A stretch of 64,000 bases of DNA from Thermodesulfobacterium hydrogeniphilum. Its GTDB lineage: Bacteria; Desulfobacterota; Thermodesulfobacteria; Thermodesulfobacteriales; Thermodesulfobacteriaceae. The stretch covers positions 1 to 64,000 of the forward strand of contig NZ_JQKW01000008.1 of the NCBI RefSeq assembly GCF_000746255.1, read 5' to 3'. Shown in pieces: positions 44,914 through 54,723 of the stretch (position 1 is its first letter; every line of letters begins with the position of its first letter). Under the pieces are notes generated by a model, which worked only from the letters and a program-made list of their open reading frames with translations, was not told where the DNA came from and ran no database searches. A program made the position numbers and the translations under genes.

Positions 44914-45045
44914 GGGTCAGATCTTAAATTGTGAATTTTGTTCTTATCTCTTTATTTTATTTTTATTGCTTTACTTCCTTAAGAGCATAATCATGAAACC
45001 AAATACTATAAAATAAATTAAAACCTGACCTCCAACTGTTGACCC
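44914..45045. other. Possible mobile-element relic with GGGTCAG/CTGACC ends
   Basis: AGGGTCAGATCTTA starts near 44913 and CTGACC plus TGACCC lie at 45025-45045 in inverted orientation. These are the kind of ends seen with REP/Y1-transposase-associated elements. No coding sequence is left. Tentative. Confidence 0.3.
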
Positions 45046-45098
45046 GAAACTTTTTATCTTTTTTTTCATCTATTTTTATACCAAAAATGGATTGATTA

Positions 45099-46526
45099 TC
45101 AATTTTTGGTATTTTCATTGTTTCTTCCGTAAACATCATCAAAACGCACTATATCATCTTCTTCTAAATACTCCCCACTTTGAACTTCAATTATTTCAAG
45201 AGGAATCCTACCTGGATTTTCAATGCGATGCAGAGTAGTTGGGGGAACAAATACAGATTCATTTTCATGCACAAAAATCTCTTTATCTCCAACAGTTACT
45301 TTAGCAGTTCCTCTTACCACAATCCAGTGTTCAGAACGATGATAATGCATCTGTAAACTAAGTTTAGCACCTGGATTTACCACAACCTTTTTTATTTTAT
45401 ATCTTGCTCCTTCTTCTAAAACTGTATAGCTTCCCCAGGGTCTAAAAACTGTTTTATGCTCAAGCACACTTGGATGTCCGTCTTTCTTAAGCAAATTCAC
45501 TATATCCTTTACCCTCTGAGACATATCCTTTTTAAGGATTAAAATAGCATCATCTGTATCAATAATTGCTAAATCTTCCACTCCGCAAGCTACAACAAGT
45601 CTTTTATTACCAAGTATAAGAGAATTTTTAGTATCTACCGAAATAACCTCTCCAGTTTTTACATTTTGAGCCTCATCTTTATCCAAAGCTTCATAAACTG
45701 CAGCCCATGAACCAATATCACTCCAGTAAATATCAAGTGGTAAAACTACAGCTTTATTTGTTTTTTCCATTACTGCATAATCTATGGAAATTTCAGGGAG
45801 TTCTGAAAATTTTTTAACTGTTTCTTCAAAACTCAGATCAAAAATTTTGGCAATTTCAAGCTCAAATTTAGCAAATTCTTCCTGCATAGTTTTTATACCA
45901 AAACAAAACATTCCTGAATTCCAAAAATAATTTCCTTCAGAAAGGTATTTTTTTGCAGTCCTTAAATCTGGTTTTTCTGTAAACTTTTCCACAGGGAAAG
46001 CATTTAATTCCTTAATTTCATCAATTTGTTCATTATTTTTAGCCTTAATATAGCCATATCCTGTCTCTGGTTTCTCGGGTTTTATTCCAAAAGTAACTAT
46101 ATAGCCTTTTTTAGCCAATGTTTCTGCTTTTTCAAGATATTTTAAAAATTTGTCCTCAGGTTTTATAATGTGGTCTGAAGGTGACACAAAAAGAACATCT
46201 TCTTGATTTGATTCCATTTTTTCTAAAGCAAATTTCATAGCAAGTGCAATAGCAGGAGCAGTATTTTTTATAGCAGGCTCAAGAACAATATTCTTTTCAG
46301 GGATATTAAAACCTGCGTTTTTGAGTTCTGCTAAAACCAAAAATTTGTAATCTTTATTGGTCATAATAATTATATCTTCAGAGTTAACTACTTTTAAAAA
46401 TCTTTCTACTGTTTTCTGAAGAAGTGATTTATTTCCATTTAATTTTAAAAACTGTTTAGGAAAAGTTCTTCTTGAAAGAGGCCAGAGCCTTGTTCCAGAG
46501 CCACCTGCAAGGATTACTGCTTTCAT
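45099..46526 (-). CDS. manC: Mannose-1-phosphate guanylyltransferase / mannose-6-phosphate isomerase
   Basis: 475 residues, bifunctional ManC (type II). Pyrophosphorylase start LAGGSGTRLWPLSRRTFPKQ, FVSPSDHII, KPETGYGYI, EKFTEKPD, NSGMFCFG and YWSDIGSW. The C-terminal cupin (about 360-465) has RPWGSYTVLEEG, QMHYHRSEHWIVVRG and ENESVFVPPTTLHRIENPG. Makes GDP-mannose for the polysaccharide. An internally deleted partial copy lies at 38190, on the other side of the cassette array. Confidence 0.95.
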   Translation of the reverse strand: MKAVILAGGSGTRLWPLSRRTFPKQFLKLNGNKSLLQKTVERFLKVVNSEDIIIMTNKDYKFLVLAELKNAGFNIPEKNIVLEPAIKNTAPAIALAMKFALEKMESNQEDVLFVSPSDHIIKPEDKFLKYLEKAETLAKKGYIVTFGIKPEKPETGYGYIKAKNNEQIDEIKELNAFPVEKFTEKPDLRTAKKYLSEGNYFWNSGMFCFGIKTMQEEFAKFELEIAKIFDLSFEETVKKFSELPEISIDYAVMEKTNKAVVLPLDIYWSDIGSWAAVYEALDKDEAQNVKTGEVISVDTKNSLILGNKRLVVACGVEDLAIIDTDDAILILKKDMSQRVKDIVNLLKKDGHPSVLEHKTVFRPWGSYTVLEEGARYKIKKVVVNPGAKLSLQMHYHRSEHWIVVRGTAKVTVGDKEIFVHENESVFVPPTTLHRIENPGRIPLEIIEVQSGEYLEEDDIVRFDDVYGRNNENTKN

Positions 46527-46529
46527 TTT

Positions 46530-47666
46530 TTATCCTCCAAAAAGTTTATTATAAATTTCTAAAATCTTTAAAATTTCTTTTTCTATAGTAAATTTTTCTT
46601 CAAATCTTTTTAGAGCATTATTAGACATTTTAATATAAATTTCTGGATTTTCACAAATAAATCTAATTGCATCTGCCAGAGCTTTAGGATTTTTAGGTTC
46701 TACATTTAAACCGGTAACACCATCTTGATTTACCCAGCTAACTCCTGAACCTTTTATATTTGTAGCAACTACCGGTTTTCCAAAGCTCATAGCTTCAACT
46801 ATTACCAATCCAAAAGCTTCTGATTTTTCAATAGACGGAAGACAAAATAGATCACATGCTTTATAATAACTTCCTAAATGACTTTGAGGAATTTTACCTA
46901 CAAAAAAAACTTTGTTTAAAAGGTTATTGTTCATTATCAATTTTTCATATTTTTCTCTCAGTTCGCCATCTCCACCTATGATTATAACATAGTTATCTGG
47001 TAAATATTTAGATGATTCTATAAGATATTCAAAACCTTTATAATATATAAATCTACCAAGAGAAAAAATAATTTTTTTGTTTTTAAATTTTTTTTTAATT
47101 TCTCTTATTTTTTCTTCGTCTACTTTCAAATCCTCTTTTTTTATACCAAGAGGTATAGCTATACATTTATTTTTAAAATCTTTTAACTGTTCTGATTCTT
47201 CTATATATTTTGGGGAAGTTCCTATAATTACATCTGCTTTTTTTAACATCCAGTTAAGTAAAGGCCTGTAAAATTTCAATGCAAATTTTTGCTTAATAAT
47301 ATCGCTATGCCAATGTATCACTATCCTCTGCTTTTTGGGATTTACAAGAAATAGAGCCAAATTTGCCATAGGATCTGGATGATGGAGATGAATTATATCA
47401 TAATTTTCAATTATTTCTTTAAGTTTAAAAATTATTTGAGGAGTTATCGAGGTTGAAACAATTTTCCCATAGCTTTTTGTTCTGTAAACTATATATTTAT
47501 AACTTCCTCTGTCTATTATTTCTTTTTTATACTCGCGCTTACTGTTAGAACAAAGCACATCACATTTTATTCCTCTTTTATTTAATTCTTCTGTTATATT
47601 ATAAATTGCGGTTTCTATACCACCAATATCTGGTGGATAAAATTTGCCGAATTGAAGAATTTTCAT
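46530..47666 (-). CDS. Glycosyltransferase family 4
   Basis: 378 residues: FYPPDIGGIETAIYNITEEL, FSLGRFIYYKGFEYLIESS, SIEKSEAFGLVIVEAMSFGK. GDP-mannose-type GT4 pattern, consistent with the adjacent manC. Overlaps the next gene upstream by 4 bp. Confidence 0.9.
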   Translation of the reverse strand: MKILQFGKFYPPDIGGIETAIYNITEELNKRGIKCDVLCSNSKREYKKEIIDRGSYKYIVYRTKSYGKIVSTSITPQIIFKLKEIIENYDIIHLHHPDPMANLALFLVNPKKQRIVIHWHSDIIKQKFALKFYRPLLNWMLKKADVIIGTSPKYIEESEQLKDFKNKCIAIPLGIKKEDLKVDEEKIREIKKKFKNKKIIFSLGRFIYYKGFEYLIESSKYLPDNYVIIIGGDGELREKYEKLIMNNNLLNKVFFVGKIPQSHLGSYYKACDLFCLPSIEKSEAFGLVIVEAMSFGKPVVATNIKGSGVSWVNQDGVTGLNVEPKNPKALADAIRFICENPEIYIKMSNNALKRFEEKFTIEKEILKILEIYNKLFGG

Positions 47667-48781
47667 GATTTAGTTACTTCATAAAATAATTCGATATATT
47701 GAGCAATTATTTTATCTTTAGAATACAACTTTAATCTCTTTTTACCTTCTTCTAATAATGTTTTTCTTTTTTTTTCATTTACTAACACATCAACTATCTT
47801 ATCTGCCATATTATCCACAGAATAAGGATTAAAACAAGCAATATTTTCTCCTAAAATTTCTTTTAATACAGGAATGTTTGAAGTAATGGCAGGGCAACCA
47901 CAAGCTATAGCTTCAAGTGGTGGAAGACCAAAACCTTCATAAAAAGAAGGAAAAATAAAAAGTTTAGCATACTTATACAAATTGATAATTTCTTCATCAC
48001 TAGGAGAAATAATTTCTATTATTTTTTCTTCTAAATTCAGTTTATTCTTTAATAAATCAATTTCATCTATTTTACTATCTTTTTTACCTGCTATAACAAG
48101 CTTCAAATTAGGAAAAATATTTTTAACTTGATCGAAGACAAGAATCAGGCGGAATAAATTTTTGTGTTTTTTTCTATTACCTACAAATAAAATATACTCA
48201 TCTTTGATCAATCTTTCTTTATTATGATGATTTTTAATTCTTAAAAATTTTTCATCTACAAATTCATAAATTACCTTGATTTTAGCATTACAAGCAGGGC
48301 AAATATTACCAATTTCTTCCTTACTACTTTCTGAAATTGCTATTATTCTCTTTGCTTTTTTAATCGCTCTTTTAAAATACCACTCAAATACTTTTCTTTT
48401 AAAATAACTCCTATCCCAGAATTCTGTAAATGGTCTTAAATCATGAATGGTTACAACAAGGTTCTCAGGGACATAAATTGGAAGATTTATGTGCGGGAAA
48501 TGGAACACAGAGATTTCTTTTTCAAGCTTTTTTAATATCTTGCCTTGCTCCCAAAAACCTTTAACCGAAAATTTCCTGTAGTTTACATAAATTGGCAGTA
48601 TATTTTTGGAATATTGTTTAAAATCGTGCTCAAAATCCTTTTTGAATTCCATAGAAACACAAGTATAAATCTTCATTCCCTTTTGTGCCAATTCCTTAAC
48701 CAAAGACTCGTAATACCTGCCTATCCCAGTACCTTTATAAAAAAGCCCGTCAATGTAAAGTTTATTCGGAATATAACTCAT
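47663..48781 (-). CDS. Glycosyltransferase family 4 (mannosyltransferase-like)
   Basis: 372 residues. GTGIGRYYESLVKEL, VVTIHDLRPF, LFVGNRKKHKNLFRLI, FPSFYEGFGLPPLEAIACGC. The TIHD and FYEGFGLPPLEA motifs are common in mannosyl- and rhamnosyltransferases of O-antigen loci. Its start overlaps the end of the decayed polymerase gene. Confidence 0.9.
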   Translation of the reverse strand: MSYIPNKLYIDGLFYKGTGIGRYYESLVKELAQKGMKIYTCVSMEFKKDFEHDFKQYSKNILPIYVNYRKFSVKGFWEQGKILKKLEKEISVFHFPHINLPIYVPENLVVTIHDLRPFTEFWDRSYFKRKVFEWYFKRAIKKAKRIIAISESSKEEIGNICPACNAKIKVIYEFVDEKFLRIKNHHNKERLIKDEYILFVGNRKKHKNLFRLILVFDQVKNIFPNLKLVIAGKKDSKIDEIDLLKNKLNLEEKIIEIISPSDEEIINLYKYAKLFIFPSFYEGFGLPPLEAIACGCPAITSNIPVLKEILGENIACFNPYSVDNMADKIVDVLVNEKKRKTLLEEGKKRLKLYSKDKIIAQYIELFYEVTKS

Positions 48782-49912
48782 AATTTCCTCCTAAGTATCC
48801 TCTATAGGGAAGGAAGATTTTATAACCAAAGGGGGATATGTGATTTAATCCGTAAATAAATTGTAAAAAGTAAAAACAGACCATGATTAAAAATACAATA
48901 TTTTTCGGTTCAATTTTCTTGATAATGGAAGGAATAGTTAAAAGTTGAAAAATTTGAAAATAAAAAACACTCCTTGTCAACAGGCTCAAGAAAGAAAATA
49001 GATTAATAAAAATTACCCCATAAACAAATAAACCAATCAAATTTTTATACTTAGTTTCTTTAATATCAACTTTTTTTAATCTAAAGATCGCTAAAATATG
49101 TAACATACTTAACATATTATAGATTATACACTTTATCCAACTGATTGGCTCTACACTTTGAAAGTATCCAGCATATTTTAGTAAAAAAGACAATCTAATT
49201 AATGAAACCAACCTTAAATATAAATCGGTAAGTATTTTTGTTACTAGTTCTTGTGTCAGCAAAATGGTTAAAGAAAATATGTATAATGCTAAAATAACAT
49301 ATCGACTCTTAAGGAATGTTGTTTTGTAAAACAATAGTAAAAAAAGAAAAACAAAAATTACTAAAAAATACATAAAAAAAGATATAGCAAAAAAAATTAT
49401 ATACATCCTTATATTACGCTCAAAAATCAATTTCAGGGCACCGTATAAAAATACCAGAAAGGCCAGAACTTATCTAAGCTCAACTCCAAAAGCATTTAAA
49501 AAAAGAAAAAGTACACATATAAATATAAACATCGAAAAGGCATAATTAACAGAATATCTTTTAATTATCAAATATAGAAAACTAGTTATTAATAAAGCAT
49601 ACCACAAAAAAATAATTAAACAATTTTTTTCAAAAAGGCCAAAAAATTTTGAACTTATAATAAAAAATAGTGCAATTGCAACGATATATCCATTGTTTTA
49701 TATCCCGAAACATACCGCAATAATTTTTTAAATCCCAACTGAAAGGTGGTTTTAAACCTATAAATAAAGTCAATGTTACAACTATTAAAAAGCCTGATAT
49801 CCATTTAATCTGACGAGTTCCTTTCTCAAACAGAATAGATTAGAGAAAGAATTGTTAATAGAAGTAAAAAATAAGGAATATATAAGCCTAACTCAAATTC
49901 TATAGATCGCAT
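48762..49912 (-). pseudogene. EpsG/Wzy-type polysaccharide polymerase, decayed
   Basis: Read from an ATG at 49912: MRSIEFELGLYIPYFLLLLT, then a frameshift into LIVVTLTLFIGLKPPFSWDL and MFRDIKQW. A second frameshift leads into GYIVAIALFFIISSKFFGLF and FLFLNAFGVELR. A nonsense TAA (49470-49472) stands where the family has RQ, then VLAFLVFLYGALKLIFERNI continues open to 48762. The hydrophobic helices and the LRx-LA context match EpsG-type polymerases. At least three lesions make it non-functional. Confidence 0.82.
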
Positions 49913-49972
49913 TTTTGCTTTTATTTAATAAAGATTTTATAATTTTAAGTTTTTTTAAAAAACATTATAAAT

Positions 49973-51151
49973 TTAAGCATTTTTAACTAACAAAATTTTA
50001 TAAAGTCTTATATAGGCATTTAAAATCTTTTCTTTCTTGAAATTTTCAGAATATTTTAAACAATTAGGAGACAATTTTAAAACTAATTCAGGTTCATCAA
50101 TAAACATTTTTATATATTTTAACAAATCATCTTCTTTATCAGCATTGAAAATAAATCCTGTTTCTCCATGTCTAATAATCTCGGGTATTCCCCCCCGATT
50201 AGAACCAATCACTGGCAATCCATGAGAATTCGCCTCTATTACAATTCTACCAAATGGTTCATTCCATAATGAGGGAACAATAACCACATCTACTTTTGGA
50301 TAAATATTTTCTGGTTTTACAAAGCCCAAAAATTTTATATTTTTACTAATACTTTCTTTATAATTTCCTCTTCCTCCCACCCATAATTCCCAATTATTAT
50401 TTACTTTTTCTAATTTTGAAAACGTATTCATTAAAAAGTAAAAACCTTTATGTCTAAAAACACCACCCAAATATAGAAATCTTAAAGGCTTATTAACATA
50501 TGTCTTGGGTGAAGAAAGAGGTTCAGAAAACAATGGATTGGGAATTACTACTTTTTTTGTGTCTTTAAATAAGCCATATTCTAAATGTTTTTTTAAAACA
50601 TAATTACTTATCCCTACAACAACATTGATTTTCTTAGAAAGACGCTTCTTAGTTAAAGTTAATATTTTACATTCTAAACATTGTTTTTTACATAACTTAT
50701 GCTTTTTAAACATTACTCCTCGAGCACATATAAGCTGATAATCACGTAAAGTGTGCACTAAAGGAATCTTTATTTTTTTTGTTTTTCCCCAAATTATTGG
50801 TGATAAACCATAGATGTTATTTGTATGTACTATATCTGGTTTTTCTGTGTTTAGTATATTATTGAAAGCTTTCCCAATCCAAGGATTATACAAATCAATC
50901 AAATGATTTAATGGTTTTAACACATTATCTAAAAAATTTCTTTTCTTAAATCTAAAGTATACATTTCTATGATAAAGATAGTAAATTTTAACACCATTAT
51001 GATATTTTATAGAATCTTTATAGGAATGGATACAAACAACTACAACCTTAAATCCTCTATTAGCAAGCCCTTCAGCAAGCAACTGTGTGGATTTCTCAGC
51101 CCCACCCGTTGAATTTGGATAGTATAAACTGTTTACTAATAATATTTTCAT
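49973..51151 (-). CDS. Glycosyltransferase family 4
   Basis: 392 residues: SLYYPNSTGGAEKSTQLLAE, VHTNNIYGLSPIIWGKTKKI, a cysteine group CKKQCLEC near residue 155, LGGVFRHKGFYFLMNTFSKL, VPSLWNEPFGRIVIEANSHG (EX7E). The cysteine insert is found in a subset of GT4 enzymes; it may bind metal. Confidence 0.9.
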   Translation of the reverse strand: MKILLVNSLYYPNSTGGAEKSTQLLAEGLANRGFKVVVVCIHSYKDSIKYHNGVKIYYLYHRNVYFRFKKRNFLDNVLKPLNHLIDLYNPWIGKAFNNILNTEKPDIVHTNNIYGLSPIIWGKTKKIKIPLVHTLRDYQLICARGVMFKKHKLCKKQCLECKILTLTKKRLSKKINVVVGISNYVLKKHLEYGLFKDTKKVVIPNPLFSEPLSSPKTYVNKPLRFLYLGGVFRHKGFYFLMNTFSKLEKVNNNWELWVGGRGNYKESISKNIKFLGFVKPENIYPKVDVVIVPSLWNEPFGRIVIEANSHGLPVIGSNRGGIPEIIRHGETGFIFNADKEDDLLKYIKMFIDEPELVLKLSPNCLKYSENFKKEKILNAYIRLYKILLVKNA

Positions 51152-51315
51152 TTTTTATTTAAATTATTTCTTCATTCTAACAGATCTATCGGCTTCTTCA
51201 TTTTTTTCTTAAGTCCATCTTAACTACTTTTAAAACAAGACTTATTAGGTCTAATTTATAATAATCCCAAATTAATACTCTTAAACTTTCATTTTTTTTT
51301 TTGAAATTTTTCAAA
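51152..51315 (-). pseudogene. Possible C-terminal fossil of a family-2 glycosyltransferase
   Basis: One minus-strand frame reads NESLRVLIWDYYKLDLISLV then LKVVKMDLRKK before a stop. It directly follows the truncated GT2 at 51316 and would fit its C-terminus after a large internal deletion. Weak evidence. Confidence 0.3.
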
Positions 51316-51471
51316 TTACTTTTCTGTTTTATCTATAAAACCATCATCAACTACAATAACCTCAAAATCTTGATATGTCTGATTTAATACACTTTGAATA
51401 ACCCGCCCTATTAAATGCGCTCGGTTATAAGTTGGTATTATTACGCTAACAGTTGGATTTTTTTCTGGCAT
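51316..51471 (-). pseudogene. Truncated glycosyltransferase family 2 (N-terminal 51 residues)
   Basis: [51 protein letters not shown] then TAA. Unmistakable GT2 N-terminus (VSVIIPTYN ... VVDDGS) cut after the nucleotide-binding strand. Cannot be active. Confidence 0.88.
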
Positions 51472-51475
51472 AGTC

Positions 51476-52102
51476 TTATTCCCTCCTTCTCAATATAAAG
51501 AATCTATGATAAGGATTTTCAAATATTCTATAAGTTTTCTCAATCTTAAATCCTGCTTTTTGAATCTCATTAATGATTTTATTTAATGGATACTCTGCTT
51601 TTCCTATTTCCCAATAATGCTCGCCATCAAATTTATGAGTCGGGGGTTTAAATCTTGGTAGCGGGATTAGTCTTTTAAATATTCCGATCTTTGGAATGTG
51701 TATATAAATGCGATAAACTCTACTTGCATCTGGCAATGACAAAATTGCATAAGACTTAGAAACTCGGAATATTTCAGAAAGAGCTTTAGAAAAATTTTCA
51801 AAAGGCAGGTGCTCTAAAACCTCATAACACGCCACAACATCAAATAATTCATCTGAGAATGGCATATTTAAAACACTACCAACTACATCAGGATTTAATT
51901 TTTTATCTATATCTAAAGTTAAAATATTTACTTTCCTTTCTTTTAAATATTTTGAGACAAATCCATTCCCAATACCTATTTCGAGCACTGTTTTAGGATT
52001 TAATTTAATGATTTCGTTAATCTGATGCCAGTAGCTAATGAAGCGTTCTTTGGAATCATAAGACTCATTGAAATAATGATTTGGTTCCACTTGTGGTTTC
52101 AT
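51476..52102 (-). CDS. SAM-dependent methyltransferase (type 11)
   Basis: 208 residues. Motif [17 protein letters not shown], then [15 protein letters not shown] and [15 protein letters not shown] (motif IV region), [14 protein letters not shown]. Likely methylates a sugar or a lipid-linked glycan. Overlaps the next methyltransferase gene by 4 bp. Confidence 0.85.
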   Translation of the reverse strand: MKPQVEPNHYFNESYDSKERFISYWHQINEIIKLNPKTVLEIGIGNGFVSKYLKERKVNILTLDIDKKLNPDVVGSVLNMPFSDELFDVVACYEVLEHLPFENFSKALSEIFRVSKSYAILSLPDASRVYRIYIHIPKIGIFKRLIPLPRFKPPTHKFDGEHYWEIGKAEYPLNKIINEIQKAGFKIEKTYRIFENPYHRFFILRRRE

Positions 52103-52659
52103 TTTTTAACCACCACCCATGTAACAATCGGATATTTTTTCTCATTATAAGTAATAATTAAACGCCGTATGCTCCATTTAGTTTCGGGAATTTTCATGAA
52201 TCTAAATTTATTACTTATGAAGCAGAGTAAAATCGCAATGCGATTTTCCCAACCTTCACACTGAAGTATTTCAGAAAAATCCTTACAAAGGTATCTTAAA
52301 GCATCAGGTGAAAAACGCCAATAACCTTTTGGACAATAATGGATATAATTTATAAAGCATGTGGTATGTATCGCTATCCCACCCTTTTTTAGAATCCAAT
52401 ATGACTCCTCTATCGTTTTTTTTGGGTTTTTAAGATGTTTAATTATTTGATCATTTATTACGAAATCAAAACTTATTATCTTCATATGGTAACTTTGTAT
52501 ATCTACTTCAGGATAACGAACATCTAAAACTTCAGCATTTTTACCAATTAATGAACGAAAATCCTCGATACCACTTATACCTAAAATTTTCCTATTTATT
52601 ACTTCATTAAAGCATCCCTTGATTCTTTTATCCATATAATATCTTGTTAAGTGTGCCAT
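52099..52659 (-). CDS. Methyltransferase-like protein with degenerate SAM site
   Basis: 186 residues. AEVLDVRYPEVDIQSYHMKI, FDFVINDQIIKHLKNPKKTI and YWILKKGGIAIHTTCFINYI match the back half of class I methyltransferases (DxVxxxxVxEHxxxP..L.E..RVLKPGG), but no GxGxG motif I is visible and E-H is replaced by K-H. May be inactive or a partner of the adjacent enzyme. Confidence 0.72.
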   Translation of the reverse strand: MAHLTRYYMDKRIKGCFNEVINRKILGISGIEDFRSLIGKNAEVLDVRYPEVDIQSYHMKIISFDFVINDQIIKHLKNPKKTIEESYWILKKGGIAIHTTCFINYIHYCPKGYWRFSPDALRYLCKDFSEILQCEGWENRIAILLCFISNKFRFMKIPETKWSIRRLIITYNEKKYPIVTWVVVKK

Positions 52660-52665
52660 GTTTTT

Positions 52666-54159
52666 TTAAGTACCTCTAAGCAAGTGTATACTTTCTTTTA
52701 TAAGCGCTTGCATTCCATAGTTAAAGAACTTATCTAATAAATAGATTATAATAAGATATATTAAAATTTCCATACAACTCAATATAATAAATCCCCATAT
52801 TTCACTATTTATAATATTTTTTAATCCTGATACAACTGATATTGATATAGCACTACCTAAAAAAGATGGTAACATCGCATTGACAAAATCTTTCATTTCA
52901 CATTTTGTGATTTTTATAACTTTGAAACAAAACCCAATATTTGAAACAAAAATGCTTAAAAATACCACAATTGATGCTCCTAATATTCCCCATTTAATAG
53001 TAAACGGATAAATTAAAGCAGCTAACACTGATAAACGAACTATTTGCCATTGTGTATCTATTTTTGGTTTTCCAACAGCATGAAATATAGGACCTGTTGT
53101 CGCTGCTATCGATCTTACTAAACCAGCAAAGACCAATACCTGCATTGCAGGTACCATTAGCATCCATTTTTCTCCTAAGAATATTTTAGTGAAATCAGGA
53201 GCTAAAACAAAAATTAACCCAGCAATGGGAAAAGATAAAAATGCTGTAATCTGCAAAACTTTTAAATATGCTTCTCTCAACTTCGGAATGTTATCTTGAA
53301 GTTTTGAATAAGCAGGAAATGTCACCTGTGAAATTACATGGGTTATCTCCGTTGCTGGTATATTTGAAATTCTATAAGCCATTTGATAAAAACCTAATGC
53401 AGTGGCACCGAGCAGCTTCCCAACAAAAATATCGTCTCCTTGAGTAAGTAAAAAAACTAAAATACTTGAGCCCAAAACCCATTTACCAAATCTAAATAAT
53501 TCTTTTGCTTTTCTTAAATCAAAAATTAAATGAGGTCTATAAGAATGTATTAAGTAGCTTACCACAAATCTTACAAAATTTCCAGCAAGTAAGCCAAATA
53601 CAAGAGCCCAGACACTTTTTAGTATCAAAGCAGCCGAAATTGCTACAATAAAATCGGCTAATGTTCCGCTAATCTGATATATAAATTGTTTGTTAAATTC
53701 AAGCTCTTTCTGAAAATAAACAACTCCAATATTGGTAAATGCCTGAAAAAGCACCGCAAATCCAATAACCTGAATTATAGGTTTTGCTTCTGGTACATTA
53801 AAAAAACTTGCTACGTAAGGTGCTATAAAAAAAAGGATTGTAAATAGGATAAATCCTCGTAGAATCAGCACACTCCAAGCAGAATCAAGATAAGGTTTTA
53901 TATCTTCTTTCTTTTGAATCAATGCCTGTTGAAAACCTGTTTGCGAGAAAGTATCTAAGGTTGCCATTGTCAGAAGAGCAATACCCATCAAACCAAAATC
54001 ATTTGGCGAAAGAATGCGAGCTAAGATTACAAGCCTTACAAAATTAAACAGTTGCTGGGTTATCCTGAGTAAAAATACCCAAAAACCTCCTCTAACTACA
54101 CGCTGTGAAAGGTTTTTACCTGAATCATTAAAATTGCCTATTAGCTTTTTTATTTTCAT
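52666..54159 (-). CDS. Lipopolysaccharide/polysaccharide flippase (WzxC/MOP type)
   Basis: 497 residues, about 14 helices. VRGGFWVFLLRITQQLFNFV, RILSPNDFGLMGIALLTMAT, TGFQQALIQKKEDI and GDDIFVGKLLGATALGFYQM are hallmarks of the WzxC-like branch, different from the RfbX-like flippase at 28204. Overlaps the upstream truncated flippase fragment by 4 bp. Confidence 0.92.
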   Translation of the reverse strand: MKIKKLIGNFNDSGKNLSQRVVRGGFWVFLLRITQQLFNFVRLVILARILSPNDFGLMGIALLTMATLDTFSQTGFQQALIQKKEDIKPYLDSAWSVLILRGFILFTILFFIAPYVASFFNVPEAKPIIQVIGFAVLFQAFTNIGVVYFQKELEFNKQFIYQISGTLADFIVAISAALILKSVWALVFGLLAGNFVRFVVSYLIHSYRPHLIFDLRKAKELFRFGKWVLGSSILVFLLTQGDDIFVGKLLGATALGFYQMAYRISNIPATEITHVISQVTFPAYSKLQDNIPKLREAYLKVLQITAFLSFPIAGLIFVLAPDFTKIFLGEKWMLMVPAMQVLVFAGLVRSIAATTGPIFHAVGKPKIDTQWQIVRLSVLAALIYPFTIKWGILGASIVVFLSIFVSNIGFCFKVIKITKCEMKDFVNAMLPSFLGSAISISVVSGLKNIINSEIWGFIILSCMEILIYLIIIYLLDKFFNYGMQALIKESIHLLRGT

Positions 54160-54509
54160 ATTTTGGTTCTCAAGCGAAAAGATCTATGATAATCCAAAAC
54201 TAATACCACCATCACTGAGCTAAAAATCTCTGAAACCTTTTCTTTATTATCCCTATAAATAGATATTTCTCTTGTAGCAGACAGGTTAAAGCCATAATCA
54301 GTCAGGATATTAAAATATTGAATAAAGCTTTGGGCAAAGGCAATCAAACCAAACTTTTCTGGTCCTAAAATCCTGACCAAATAGGGTAGGGTGATTAAAG
54401 GTAAGATATAATTTGCGCCCTGCAAAACTGACAAAGAAAGAAAATTTTCAAGCAACCGCTTTCTATCTTCTGATTGAAATTTTTGCTCGATTTTGTTTAG
54501 CACTAACAT
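54156..54509 (-). pseudogene. Truncated RfbX-type flippase (N-terminal 110 residues)
   Basis: LSVLQGANYILPLITLPYLV, RILGPEKFGLIAFAQSFIQY, FNILTDYGFNLSATREISIY and EKVSEIFSSVMVV are the RfbX/Wzx N-terminus; after VMVV the frame shifts into unrelated residues and stops. The normal length is above 400. Confidence 0.88.
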
Positions 54510-54723
54510 TACCCATAAGCCATCGTTTTACCATCTCTTAACAGTTATTAACAAACTCCCTTAATTCTTCTTCCCACTCCTTTATTTCAATATAAAAACA
54601 TATCCTACAATCATTCCAAGAATTCGTAAAATAAAAAGGTTAAGCTACCTTGTATGAGTTCTTTGAAATGAATGTCTTCAGCTATTTTTAGCTTTATTCT
54701 GTCTATCATTAATTTAATCAAGA

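Noticed and set aside
44820-45098. attI site or integrase gene upstream of the array
   Set aside because: The interval is AT-rich, too short for an integrase, and no tyrosine-recombinase motif was found in either strand; it leads straight into manC.
45078-45112. 11-bp inverted repeat around the manC stop as terminator
   Set aside because: AT-rich stem, 13-nt loop and no T tract on the minus strand; too weak to call.
38405-52659. 17-bp match CTTGTTAAGTGTGCCAT near 38405 and 52640
   Set aside because: One lies in the PIN toxin fragment and one at a methyltransferase start; no wider similarity, so chance is likely in AT-rich DNA.
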